DNA of 31,495 nt from Chara braunii (taxonomy: Eukaryota > Streptophyta > Charophyceae > Charales > Characeae): the NCBI GenBank assembly GCA_003427395.1, contig BFEA01000093.1, positions 1,010,229 through 1,041,723 of the forward strand, read 5' to 3'. Position 1 is the stretch's first letter, and each line of letters begins with the position of its first letter. The notes under the pieces were generated by a model. That model was not told the DNA's origin. It ran no database searches and worked only from the letters and a program-made list of their open reading frames with translations. Positions 22,810 through 31,495 of this stretch are shown piece by piece. The position numbers and the translations under genes were made by a program.

Positions 22810-22865
22810 TTTGGGGCCCATCAGCAGAACAAGAAAACATCGCACAGTATTTTCTCATATACTTC

Positions 22866-23083
22866 TTTTTTTTTTTTTTTTTTTTTTTAAACAGGGCGAC
22901 GGCCTTGATTCTTTCGCCTTTTACTAAAGAATACCGTGAGAAAAAGACGAAAAAAAAATAGATAATCATCATTGAGCTGACCGGCCCCAGTCAATTTAGA
23001 AATATTTGGTTTTACTCATCATCATGTAGTTCCATCATCATCTGAATTCGAACTCAGTTCATGGGTGTACCCACTGAGCTACC
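22866..23083 (-). mobile_element. tRNA-derived SINE, minus strand
   Basis: Read on the minus strand it begins GGTAGCTCAGTGGGTACACC (box A, 23083 downward), has box B GAGTTCGAATTC, then CTGGGGCCGGTCAG, then GGCCGTCGCCCT and a 23-base poly(A) tail (plus-strand T 22866-22888). Its 3' body is longer than that of the copy at 22529 by an inserted segment. A hairpin abuts its 5' end. Confidence 0.8.
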
Positions 23084-23187
23084 TTCTTCCCCCGAATACA
23101 ACGTACGGTAATTATAGCTGCATTTGGAGTATCTTTCAGTCTAAATACAGCTACAATGACCGTACGTTGTATTCGGGAGAAGAAGGT
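23081..23187. other. 107-bp foldback hairpin at the SINE 5' end
   Basis: ACCTTCTTCCCCCGAATACA (23081) pairs with TGTATTCGGGAGAAGAAGGT (ending 23187). Arms of about 47 bp contain ACAACGTACGGT, TAGCTG and ATTT with few mismatches; the loop is about 12 nt. It could be a small MITE or a small-RNA hairpin. It overlaps the box A end of the minus-strand SINE by three bases. Confidence 0.75.
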
Positions 23188-23455
23188 GGGCTCTTGGGTT
23201 CTTTTAATTTTCTTTCGCTTGTTACGTTTTCTCTTTTTCGTTAACTCCCAGTCACCTCACTTACTCGTCGATCGGGAACGACGCCACAGTGCATGACTAA
23301 CGAGGGCTTGCTTACTTAATCCACGTGATTACATTGTGGATAGGATCATGCAGAGAAGGGAACACGCCACGTGGCAGGAAATCGCGCAGCAGGCTCTCGA
23401 AGAAATGAGCGTGGCGGTATCATTGCGTGTCTGTGTCCCATTCTTCTCCTCCTTC

Positions 23456-23493
<38 letters not shown>

Positions 23494-24658
23494 CCCTAAA
23501 TCCTTCTTGCAAAATCCAACCCACTCTTGTCCTACCATTGACGATTCGCATAATCACGATAACATCCAGACGAGCACCAATCTGGTCCTGTTCCGCGTGT
23601 TGGATGTACCAGCACACTCAGCGATTTCAGACCGGTCAACAAATCTGTTCCTGGTCCACGTTGTCCATCACACAATTTCGAAACCAACCCATTGCCCGGA
23701 CGGCTTTCTACACCTGATTCTGTTCCTGGTCCCGTGGCGACGACATATACCTTCCCCAGACTCTCCAATCTTGGCCGTGGATCTTCATCATCGACAACCA
23801 GAAGGGGTCATGCAATCGCCCGCCTGATACGTCCACGTGGAACTTCGCCCCCCTTCCGCATCTTCCATCGTCTGGCAATTTCTCAACTTATGCGTGTCAT
23901 CCTTGCGCAGGGGTCATGCAATCTTCTCTCTCTGTATCGTTCCAATTTTAGCAGAGGTCTCGAAGGACACATCGGCTGTCAAAATTTCAAAATCCGAAAC
24001 GAACCATTGTCTCTCTATTCCTGGTCCATCGTATTCGTATCACCCGTCAGGATTTCAAAACCCCGCGCCAGCCACTGCCACTGGTCCACATTCTGGTCCT
24101 ATCGAAATTCCCAAACCACACACGCGCGCTTTTCCCCAACGACTTCCACGGAATTCCGGCGCGCCGCACGCAAAGAGGACGCCGCTCTTCCAATTCAAAT
24201 TTCTGATACTCCCGCGCGAATAGGCGCCGCCATTCACAGACAAAAAAACATCCGCGCGAAAGGGCGGGCGCCCCCATTTTCAGGAAACCCCGCCCAAAAA
24301 GGCCGGGCGACGGGCCGGACTGTCAAATCCGTCGGACATTTTTCAATATATATTCGATGACCTCAGTATGAAGTACGTACTTAACCAGCCATTTTTTTCT
24401 CAAAACCCCGCCGAAGGGCGGGTCAAGGGCGGGGTGAGGAGAGTGAAATCCGTCCCCGCCCAAGGACAGTGAAGTAGTACTCGATCAATCGATCGATTTC
24501 ACGATTTCGGAGACCCAGTTCCAATTACCCCCAGCAAAGCCCTTAACGCCCCCACCGCCGCGTCCCCTTCCCCCCCTTCCCCCCCTCCCCTCCCCCACCG
24601 ACTCGCACACGGCCAAGCACACTCTGTTCATCGACTGCTTCCCTGAATAGGGGTCTCG
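23188..24658. other. GC-rich region without a recognised gene
   Basis: Contains G-boxes (CACGTG) at 23322, 23368 and 23834, an A31 run at 23457-23487, several TTCCTGGTCC-type repeats (about 23580-24100) and GGGCGGG/CCCGCCC clusters at 24260-24460. Plus-strand frames of 163 and 222 codons show no domain. The stretch MQRREHATWQEIAQQALEEM (23348) is protein-like and could be an exon, but nothing supports that further. Confidence 0.4.
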
Positions 24659-24916
24659 TCAGGAGTTCGCGACATTGGCACCGAGGAAACCTTCCAGGTC
24701 TGCCGCCGCTTGGCCGTCGATCTCGTACTTTCGAAGCACCCATTTGGTGTGATCAACGCCTCTCTTGATTAGATCCAAGATTCGGTCCGGGTCAGATTCG
24801 TCCATGAAGGTAACGAAATTTTCTTTCGCGTACTGACGATAATAGTTCACAGCATCCTCCGGAAGTCGCCGAGAGACGCGTATGATCCGACGGTACAGCT
24901 GTAACGCCGGCTTCAT
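24659..24916 (-). CDS. LYR motif-containing protein, LYRM9-like
   Basis: An 85-residue protein starting MKPALQLYRR. The LYR triplet is at residues 7-9, followed by the family pattern of basic helices: RRLPED (16-21), YYRQYAKENF (25-34), SDPDRI (41-46), IKRG (50-53), W59 and KYEID (63-67). Layout and length agree with LYRM9 proteins, of which the human one is 78 residues. LYR proteins are small mitochondrial helical proteins that typically bind acylated acyl-carrier protein and help assemble respiratory or Fe-S proteins; the client of LYRM9 is not settled. I chose the internal Met because homologous sequence begins there. An upstream in-frame Met (25087) would only add Leu/Ser encoded by a CTT repeat. 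The gene appears intronless in this part, and stop TGA ends at 24659. Confidence 0.85.
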   Translation of the reverse strand: MKPALQLYRRIIRVSRRLPEDAVNYYRQYAKENFVTFMDESDPDRILDLIKRGVDHTKWVLRKYEIDGQAAADLEGFLGANVANS

Positions 24917-24949
24917 TGCGCACCGCAGCACTCCCAAATAGCTTGTCAC

Positions 24950-24988
24950 AGAAGAAGAAGAACAAGAACAAGAACAAGAAGAAGAAGA

Positions 24989-25019
<31 letters not shown>

Positions 25020-25020
25020 T

Positions 25021-25052
<32 letters not shown>

Positions 25053-25076
25053 AGAAGAAGAAGAAGAAGAAGAAAA
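24950..25076. repeat. (GAA)n tract in the 5' leader of the LYRM9-like gene
   Basis: GAA/GAAGAG repeats on the plus strand, so CTT-rich on the gene strand, beginning about 34 bp upstream of the chosen start. CT-rich leaders are common in plant genes. The tract encodes Leu or Ser runs in frames that extend the gene upstream, which are not taken as real. Confidence 0.93.
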
Positions 25077-25370
25077 TGCACGAACACTCAGGACGCTGGG
25101 GGTGGTAATCAGCATACAGATGAAGAAGGGTTTTACAGATTTCGTGTCAATCAGCATACATGATATATGAGCGTGTAGAAAATTGAAATTTGACCAATAT
25201 CAGGCATACGCAAGCTTGTATGAGATATTATGATTATACAGTATTATTAAACCTTCCCCAACAGCAAGATACAACTACGGTAGGCGGCCATTAATCACCA
25301 AAAATGGAAGCAGTCTTGCGCTGCCCGCCATCCGCCTCCAAGAGCTTGTAGATTTGATGGGAGACAGAGG

Positions 25371-25542
25371 CACGTGTCGCATGGATTCCCTGGTCTGGCA
25401 TGACCTGACCTGATCGAAAATCACTTGAGGTGTATACGATAGCCTCCCCCCTTCTCTTCTCCACCTCCCCCTCCGCAATGTTCCACCAATCAAGGCCAAC
25501 TATTATGATGACGAGAACTTCTGCCACGTGACGTGCCACGTG
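25371..25542 (-). promoter_or_regulatory. G-box/ABRE-like cluster upstream of the LYRM9-like gene
   Basis: CACGTG at 25371-25376 (within CACGTGTC), 25525-25530 and 25537-25542 (CCACGTGACGTGCCACGTG). These are classic bZIP/bHLH sites in plants and lie about 455 to 630 bp upstream of the start codon. Their role here is inferred from position only. Confidence 0.45.
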
Positions 25543-25769
25543 TCGGTCCACTTTAGCCGACCGGCGACACGTAAACGCACAGCGTAAGATGCCGCAACAT
25601 CCACGACGACAGTTCTGAGAGGCAGCCAGGCTACCGAGGACCACACAGGCGAGTTCCGTGGAAGTCTTTTTCCCTCAGATCTGTCGGAGGGATATTCACC
25701 CCTTACTGGTAAGGACGTCCTCCATCTGGCCTCCTTTGCTGGTCAGATACGTGTAGAAATTTGTCATTG

Positions 25770-25911
25770 TGAGGGCATACTGACACTAGGCCCTCAAAAG
25801 TCGCAAAAACAAAAAATGAATGGCCAGATTGAGTTCTTGTAAACGAAGGACTCGATCGGGCCGGTCATTTTGCGATTCTGTGATTTTGAGGGACTAGTGT
25901 CAGTATACTCT
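25770..25911. mobile_element. Foldback element with about 40-bp arms
   Basis: GAGGGCATACTGACACTAG (25771) and CTCAAAAGTCGCAAAA pair with TTTTGCGATT and GAGGGACTAGTGTCAGTATACTCT near 25868-25911. No target duplication was identified. Class is unknown; it may be a MITE. Confidence 0.65.
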
Positions 25912-26382
25912 GAGTTGGCCATCCTGTGGCCACCTGTTTTTGATTTGGAAAATTGTTCATTATGGCCCTCCAAGATGCTTTTATTTGCGTCATGCCCTTC
26001 AAACAGCCAAAGAATACTGGCCTACTGCCGACGTTTAAAAATTGTGAAATACCCCAATGTCACTTCAGGAATGGACATCTTTTCAGTATGCCCTTACCAT
26101 TTGGCCATTCAGAACTCCGACGAAAATTTGCAATTTGGTGCTACCACCCCTCGGATCTTTTCGCTGTGCCCTTACGCCACCAGTACTTCTGGGCCACTTT
26201 CTTTCGGTGCTCCGCCAGCCATTGTGGCGGATGTATGGGTCAAATACAGGTGAGAGCTTTTCAATTCAGGCTTGGGACTGGAAATGAACGTGGCCAACCA
26301 CTTTGAAAAGGCACAACTGTAGACTTGCAAGTCTTGAAAGCTATTGTCATCAACTTATACTCTTGTGGACTGGTGGTCTAAG

Positions 26383-26383
<1 letters not shown>
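25912..26383. other. Region with repeated GCCCT modules, possible MULE terminal remnant
   Basis: GCCCT followed by a T- or C-rich base recurs in similar context near 25965, 25995, 26090 and 26168, with an AAATACCCC block near 26050 like that of the MITE at 20213. This resembles the modular ends of plant MULEs. No gene is recognised; frames of up to 127 codons lack a domain. Confidence 0.35.
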
Positions 26384-26468
<85 letters not shown>

Positions 26469-26469
26469 N

Positions 26470-26550
<81 letters not shown>

Positions 26551-26568
26551 CGCGCGCGCGATCGATCG
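26384..26568. repeat. (CT)n followed by (CG)13
   Basis: About 150 bp of CT with one N at 26469, then CG13 at 26535-26560 and ATCGATCG. The CT part favours H-DNA and the CG part Z-DNA. The N and length suggest the true array size is uncertain. Confidence 0.95.
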
Positions 26569-27126
26569 TTTGCTCGCACATGTGCCACATGTTGCTTTTT
26601 TGCTCACTAAGGATCTCTCCCCCCCCGTCATAGGTATTTTTCCTTTCCTCTCTCACATTAAGTGTATCTCAAACTGGGAGTTGAAATTTTGATTAGGCAT
26701 AGTATCTTGATGAACCTGCGCCAAACACGGCTCATATGGATGTTTCGCATCGCACATGCATTAGATATATGATCTGTTCCACTCATTTTGATGGGCGTGC
26801 TTAATGAATGTAAGCACGCATGTACAACCGTTTGCCCGGGTGCAAAGTGTATTTATCAAGTGAACCAGATACCGCTCGTTATGCATTATGCACTCATCTG
26901 ATGAGAAAGAAGACTCCAACTGTTATACAGTTTTTTGAAGAGGGATTCAACGGGGAGGGCGCATTGCATTGAAGCAATGGTTGTAACCACGATGGTTGAT
27001 CTGGGTAACTGTCATGACACTCCATCGGAACTCACTCACAAGATGGCACAAGTCCTCAAAATCCAATCCAAATGTAGACCACAGAGACGACGTGCAATTA
27101 GAGTGTGTGAAAGGCAGAGAGAGGGT
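26569..27126. other. Unassigned stretch
   Basis: No gene or RNA recognised between the (CG)n tract and the GA/TA tract. A short C7 run lies at about 26621. Confidence 0.4.
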
Positions 27127-27203
27127 GCACATACAAACACGGAAAGAGAGCAAGAGAGAGAGAGAGGGAGAGAGAGAGAAATAAATAAATAAATATATAT
27201 ATA
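27127..27203. repeat. GA, AAAT and TA simple repeats
   Basis: GA-rich tract to about 27179, then AAAT units, then TA ending at the hAT-like element. The last eight bases (27196-27203, TATATATA) are the likely target duplication. Confidence 0.85.
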
Positions 27204-27945
27204 CAGTGTTGCCGATGTTCGGGACGGGCCGAACGCCCGAACGTACGGGACCCTTTCGGGAGGCGTTCGGCCGTTCGGGCCGAACGCGGACAAAAAAAAA
27301 GAAAAAAAAAAAATCCCAAAATTCTGAAAAACAACTATGTTATGCAAAAAAATAAAAGAAACAACATTTGCCTGAGCACTATATCCAAATTCCTTACCAA
27401 ATTGGAAAAAAAAAAAAAAAAACGAAAAATAAATACTAATAATAATAAGAAGAAAAAGTAAAAAGAGAATTAAAATTAGTGAATGCACGAGCACGTTTTG
27501 ACACCGCCATCTTTGGCGATTTGTTACTTTTTTTGAGGAAATCCAAATGCACTGACAATTTACATTTGTGTGCGTCACATAAGACAAAACTCGATAAAAA
27601 AATTGCAAAAAATAAAATTAGGCTCCGAAATAAAGTGAAAACAAAAAGTAAAAAGTAAAAAAAAACAAAATAGTGAGTGGGCGAGCACGCTTTGACACCG
27701 CCATCTTTGGCGATTTTTAGTTTCTTTCTGGCTTAGCCAAATAACTTAAAAATTTATAGGCAAGTACCTCACATCATATAGAACTCACGAAAAACAAATC
27801 AGAAAAAAACAACTATTTTTAGGCCGTAAAATAATTTTTGGCGGGGGCCGAACCCGGAGGAACGAGACCCCGAACGAGACCCCGAATGCCCGAACGTTCG
27901 GGGGTCAGCCCGTCCCCCCCGCGAACGTTCGGCCCTGTAACGCTG
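27204..27945. mobile_element. Non-autonomous hAT-like element, complete copy
   Basis: A 742-bp element starting CAGTGTTGCC and ending GTAACGCTG, flanked by TATATATA on both sides (27196-27203, 27946-27953). CAG ends and an 8-bp duplication fit the hAT superfamily, although the flanks are TA repeat and so weak evidence. Both subterminal regions are packed with CCGAACG/CGTTCGG motifs, many palindromic (CGAACGTTCG, CCCGAACGTACGGG). Inside are two copies (about 27478 and 27672) of a GAGCACG-TTTGACACCGCCATCTTTGGCGATTT block. No transposase is encoded. Confidence 0.75.
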
Positions 27946-27978
<33 letters not shown>

Positions 27979-28016
27979 CTATTTGACGATATATATGTAT
28001 ATATATATATATATAT
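27946..28016. repeat. (TA)n tract
   Basis: TATA repeats interrupted by CTATTTGACG near 27980. They flank the hAT-like element and supply its apparent target duplication. Confidence 0.9.
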
Positions 28017-28848
28017 AATTAGTGTGGTGCCTCGTAGAAGTGCATTTGTTAATCGCATTTACTTACTCAATTTTTTTTTTATTATCCGCAATGTTTTTAT
28101 GTCTCACTTTTTTATTTATGTCTTTGTCTCTCCTTAACTAATGTGTACCTTCTTTGCAATTTTCAATTCTTCCTTGTTAGCTCAATAATATTGAATAAAT
28201 GCATCAAGTGATATTCAATCTCATGCATCATAGTTAATACATGCACTTCCTTCACACAATATTGTCTCTGTTTTTTTGTTCGTTTTTATTTTTTTGCGTT
28301 TTTACCTTTTTATTTTTTATATTTTTTTTTACTTAGTAAATATTTTTATGCTGATATTTTTTCCCTTCATCCTTTAATATGTTAAGCCTCTTGAGAACTC
28401 ATGAGTTGTTGTAATTCAAAAACAACAAATTCGCTTTTTGCTTCAAAAGTAGCCTTGAAAGTTTCGCCAAAAGTTTTTTGACCAAATAAAACAAAACCCA
28501 CAAAACTAAAAGCTTCTAAAATTTTTTCATTATAAAGTAAAATTTGTTTTAAACTTAGCACACTAAATAGTAAAATGCCAAATAGAACGAATTCACACAT
28601 TCTGATTTTTCTTTCTTTGATATGTTCAATGGTAATCAACGTTTCAAACACGACCGACTTATCAAGTTCATGAAAGAATGTGATAAAATATTATACATTT
28701 TTAAACCACCACTACCTTCGATCCTGTTTTTACCAACCTTGAATTTCACTGCACACCGAGTTTTGTCAAGCCAAGTTCCCATTGTATTTTCTTTTCAGGT
28801 ACTCACGACAGTTATATCCGAAAAAGAGGAAAATAAAACAAGAGACAA
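28017..28848. other. AT-rich region without a recognised gene
   Basis: T-rich spacer. An 89-codon minus-strand frame (28382-28651) is Phe/Glu-rich without similarity that I recognise, and is most likely chance in AT-rich DNA. Confidence 0.4.
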
Positions 28849-29176
28849 AATTTTTCGTCGTCATAGTCATCAGATGCATTCAACGGTGTGTTGGTGAGAC
28901 TGTGTCGTCATTAAGGTCCGATGACAAAAAAAAAAAAAATCATTTCTGTTATGATCGCAGTCCAAAAAAATGACAGCTGCAACACCAATTTGAGTATGAG
29001 GTGAGTGAGGTGCGTGAAATCCGCCCTGCCTCCCTAACAGGGCACCAAAAGATAATGGAAAAAAAATAATAATAATAAGAGCAATAACGTTTTGCAGATG
29101 ATGGTCAACTACATTCTACGGTGTGCTAGTGAGATTGTGCCATCAAAGAGGGCTTCTGAATGATGGTCATGGAACG

Positions 29177-29207
<31 letters not shown>

Positions 29208-29340
29208 CCTCATGTTATGATCATGGTCTGATGTAAAACGCTACAGTGGTTGCGTGAGTTTGAGGTGAATGAGGCAGTTTCTTGCCTCGCGTGGAAATCG
29301 CCCTGCCTGTCTGGTAGGGCACCAAAACCAAAAAACAAAA
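28849..29340 (+). repeat. Two diverged copies of an about 230-bp repeat
   Basis: Copy 1 (28849-29075) and copy 2 (29086-29340) share CGGTGTGYTRGTGAGAYTGTG, an internal A tract (13 in copy 1, 27 in copy 2 at 29177-29203), TGTTATGATC, GAGGTGARTGAGG and an end with GCCCTGCCT and AGGGCACCAAAA. The end can form a GCCCTG/CAGGGC stem. Both finish in A-rich sequence. A short similar piece (GTGAAATCCGTCCCCGCCC) lies at about 24446. Confidence 0.75.
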
Positions 29341-30270
29341 AAGAAAAGCAAAATGGAAACAACACACTCACCTGCCACACATGCTTACCAAATACATTCC
29401 TCAAAGCATTTGTGTGTTACTTCAACCTACGTGAGAGTCTTCCCCGACGTGGATAGATTCACAATGCGTTGTTTTTCCTTAGTTTTTTTCGTTTGTTTTT
29501 TCCCTCATCGTGGGCCCGTAGGGTCCCAATGTTTCCTTTTTTCTTCTTTTTTACCTGAACCTCCCTAGACCTCCGAAAAATAAGGTATGATGTATATTTT
29601 TGTTTTCACTGACATTGAGAAAGGTAGAGGTGGTTTAAGATAATATATATTCCAATGATTTTTTACTAACTAATAATTCAAGTGAGGCAAATGAATGATA
29701 TGTGGCATAATCTGCATATCAATAGATTACTTGCAAACAGTTTGAGTTCAGAATCGTTGGGGACAAGGTTTTAAAGATCATTAAAGATTTATTGTGCTTT
29801 AGTAAAATTTAAATAATAAATTGGAGAGATATATAAATCTTTCAAAAATTTTATTGAGAATTTAAAACTCTAACGGTTTTATTTTTCAATAGAGATTTTT
29901 GAATGAGTTTCATATATATACATTTTCAAAAGTATATTGACATTTTTGAATTGTTGAAGGTTTTTTTTTCCCTTTCATTATAGTTATAAAATCAAGAAGA
30001 TTTTGTTATCATTTTACTATGGTTTTCAATTCATATACAAGTGTGCATGCACATCTTTTTCACATTTAAATTATTTAGCGATTTTGAAATAAAATAATAA
30101 TAAAATTTAAAAACGTTTTTTTTTTTTTTTCCAGCCTAGCAAATGGTCTAGGACCACTCAAGTAGCCTAGGCGGTGTCAAATAAATAAAAAAAATCCTCA
30201 ACGATTATCGTATATATTTTAAAAAAAAATATTCGTCTAAAATATACAAACGTATAAGCATAATAAAATT
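29341..30270. other. Unassigned AT-rich region
   Basis: No gene recognised. GGTAGAGGTGGTTTAA at 29623-29638 is a 14/16 match to the 16-mer shared by 8063 and 19803. T-runs lie near 30118-30132. Confidence 0.4.
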
Positions 30271-30359
30271 TATAGGTTGTTTTTCCGGGCGCCCGGGCAC
30301 CCAACTTATGCCCGACCGGGCAGAATCCCCCAGCAGCATTCCGGGCAGCCCCAACGGGG

Positions 30360-30399
<40 letters not shown>

Positions 30400-30490
30400 C
30401 AAATTCCAGAAAAACAATATGTTGTATAGAATTGCAATACAAATTGTTTTTGGTTAGGGTCACATCAGAATTCCTCACCGAATCAAAGAT
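30271..30490. mobile_element. Diverged relative of the hAT-like family (end region)
   Basis: GC-rich palindromic motifs (CGGGCGCCCGGGC, GCCCGACCGGGC) are followed by a 35-A run (30360-30394) and then AAATTCCAGAAAAACAATATG and AATTCCTCACC, which match the sequence after the A-run in the element at 27204. The end motif is CCCGGGC instead of CGAACG. The 3' limit is not clear. Confidence 0.45.
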
Positions 30491-30836
30491 AAAAAAGAAA
30501 ACAAAATCACAATAAAGGCTCCCCCTTGAACCTCCCTTAGCCCCTTTAAAAACAATTCAAACCCCCCTTCCCCGCCTTGATAGCCTACTCTTAAAAAATG
30601 AAAACAACTTGGATTTTGGGTCATTTGGAAGAGCGCAGGAAGGCAAAAAAAAAGAACCCTTGTACGCTCGGGTACCCCAGTCGTCAGACTACCCTCGACC
30701 GTAACGCTCATGTGTTCCACGGGGCATGAAAATCTTCGTAGTATATATATACCAAAATGGATTAACAAATATAAAATATAAAAAAAGGAAATTTGTATAT
30801 ATACCAACCCAGACAATCTTTTCCAAATGTTCTTTT
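30491..30836. other. Unassigned AT-rich spacer
   Basis: May include the remainder of the diverged hAT-like relative. Nothing else recognised. Confidence 0.35.
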
Positions 30837-30864
30837 TATATATATATATATATATATATAAATA
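30837..30864. repeat. (TA)n tract at the left of the second hAT-like copy
   Basis: TA repeats end directly at the element, as for the copy at 27204, so both copies inserted into TA-repeat DNA. Confidence 0.85.
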
Positions 30865-31495
30865 TAGGGTTGCCGGCATTGGGACAGGCCGAACGCCCGA
30901 ACGTACGTGACCCCTTCGAAAGGCGTTCGGCCGTTCGGGCCGAACGCGGACAAAAAAAAAAAAAAAAAAAAAAAAAAATCCAAGTTTTCACAAAATTTCG
31001 AAAACAAAATATGTTATGGAAAAAAATAAACTTAACAACCTTTGCCTGGGCACTACATCCCAATTCTTTTTCAAATTTGAATTAAAAATCAAATACAGAA
31101 AATAAACACTATAATAAAAAAAAATAATAAAAAAAGAATTAAAATGAGTGTGTGCCAGCGCCTTTTTGACACAACCATCTTTGACGATTTTTAATTATTT
31201 GTTGGCATTGATAAATTCCCTGAAAATTTACAGATATATAGTTTACATAATCAATAACTCATTAAAAGTTTTTCAAAAAATAATAATTTTTTTTAGGCCC
31301 CGAAATAAAGTAAAAATAAAAAGTTAAAAGTGAAAAAAAACAAAATAGTGAGCGGGCGAGCACGTTTTGACACCCCCATCTTTGACGATTTTTAATATTT
31401 TTTTGGCTTAGCAGAATGGCTTCAAACTTTATATGTGTGTAGGCTACCCTGGAGGTGTTCGGCCCCCGAACGAGACCTCGAACGCTCGAACGTTC
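30865..31495. mobile_element. Non-autonomous hAT-like element, cut by the window end
   Basis: It starts TAGGGTTGCC (first base changed from the expected C) and repeats the layout of the 27204 copy in order: palindromic CGTTCGGCCGTTCGGGCC block, A-run, TATGTTATG, TTTGCCTG and two GACGATTTTT blocks (about 31160 and 31365), then the GAACGAGACC and CGAACGTTC right-end motifs. The final TIR lies beyond 31495. Confidence 0.75.

Noticed and set aside
23336-23827. 163-codon plus-strand frame starting near a protein-like stretch
   Set aside because: It runs through A31 into sequence with no domain; no convincing splice pattern to rescue an exon.
24659-25087. 142-residue extended form of the LYRM9-like protein with a Leu/Ser N-terminus
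   Set aside because: The extension is encoded by the CTT repeat; family similarity starts at the internal Met.
28382-28651. 89-codon minus-strand frame
   Set aside because: No recognisable family, AT-rich context, no supporting signals; could be chance.

Overview
The window looks like nuclear DNA of a eukaryote of the green lineage (land plant or streptophyte alga). The grounds are U6-type snRNA copies with the plant 5' end (TCCTTCGGGACATCCG), a plant-style MULE-type miniature element, tRNA-derived SINEs, a decayed plant-like LINE, G-box (CACGTG) clusters and an LYR-motif mitochondrial protein gene with a CT-rich 5' leader. The species cannot be named from the sequence. The 498-base N gap and the long homopolymers mark this as a draft assembly.

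The window is gene-poor and repeat-dominated. Only one protein gene is convincing: a small LYRM9-like protein on the minus strand at 24659-24916. Almost all other open frames are low-complexity (GA, GGA, GAA, CT, GACA tracts) or lie in decayed repeats.

Layout. 1-4100 is moderately GC-rich and purine-skewed: a degenerate U6 copy at the left edge, GA and GGA tracts, poly(A)/poly(T) runs and a 33-bp duplication. 4100-18850 is AT-rich: an LTR-like tandem block (6244-6660), tRNA-like fragments, a 131-bp duplication, and a long degenerate LINE on the plus strand (about 11036-14333). The LINE is interrupted by a 343-bp foldback transposon and a minisatellite, and a 330-bp segment of its 3' part is tandemly duplicated. 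A three-copy dispersed repeat lies at 15291-16440. 18885-26560 is GC-richer and holds a (TC)n tract, a poly(C) tract running into the gap, a 205-bp MULE-type MITE with a 9-bp target duplication, a 273/282-bp tandem repeat, a cluster of SINE copies around a second U6-like copy, a (GACA)n satellite, a 107-bp hairpin, the LYRM9-like gene, and a (CT)n-(CG)13 tract. 26561-31495 is AT-rich again and carries two copies of a non-autonomous hAT-like family (27204-27945 and 30865 to the window end), a probable diverged third relative, and a pair of poly(A)-interrupted repeats.

No operon-like cooperation exists here. The story is a small housekeeping gene in a neighbourhood built by successive transposon insertion and local duplication. 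The points most worth checking are a shared 4-nt expansion in the same loop of both U6 copies, the unrecognised hAT-like family with palindromic subterminal repeats, and the SINE family with a GGGGCCGGTCAG core.
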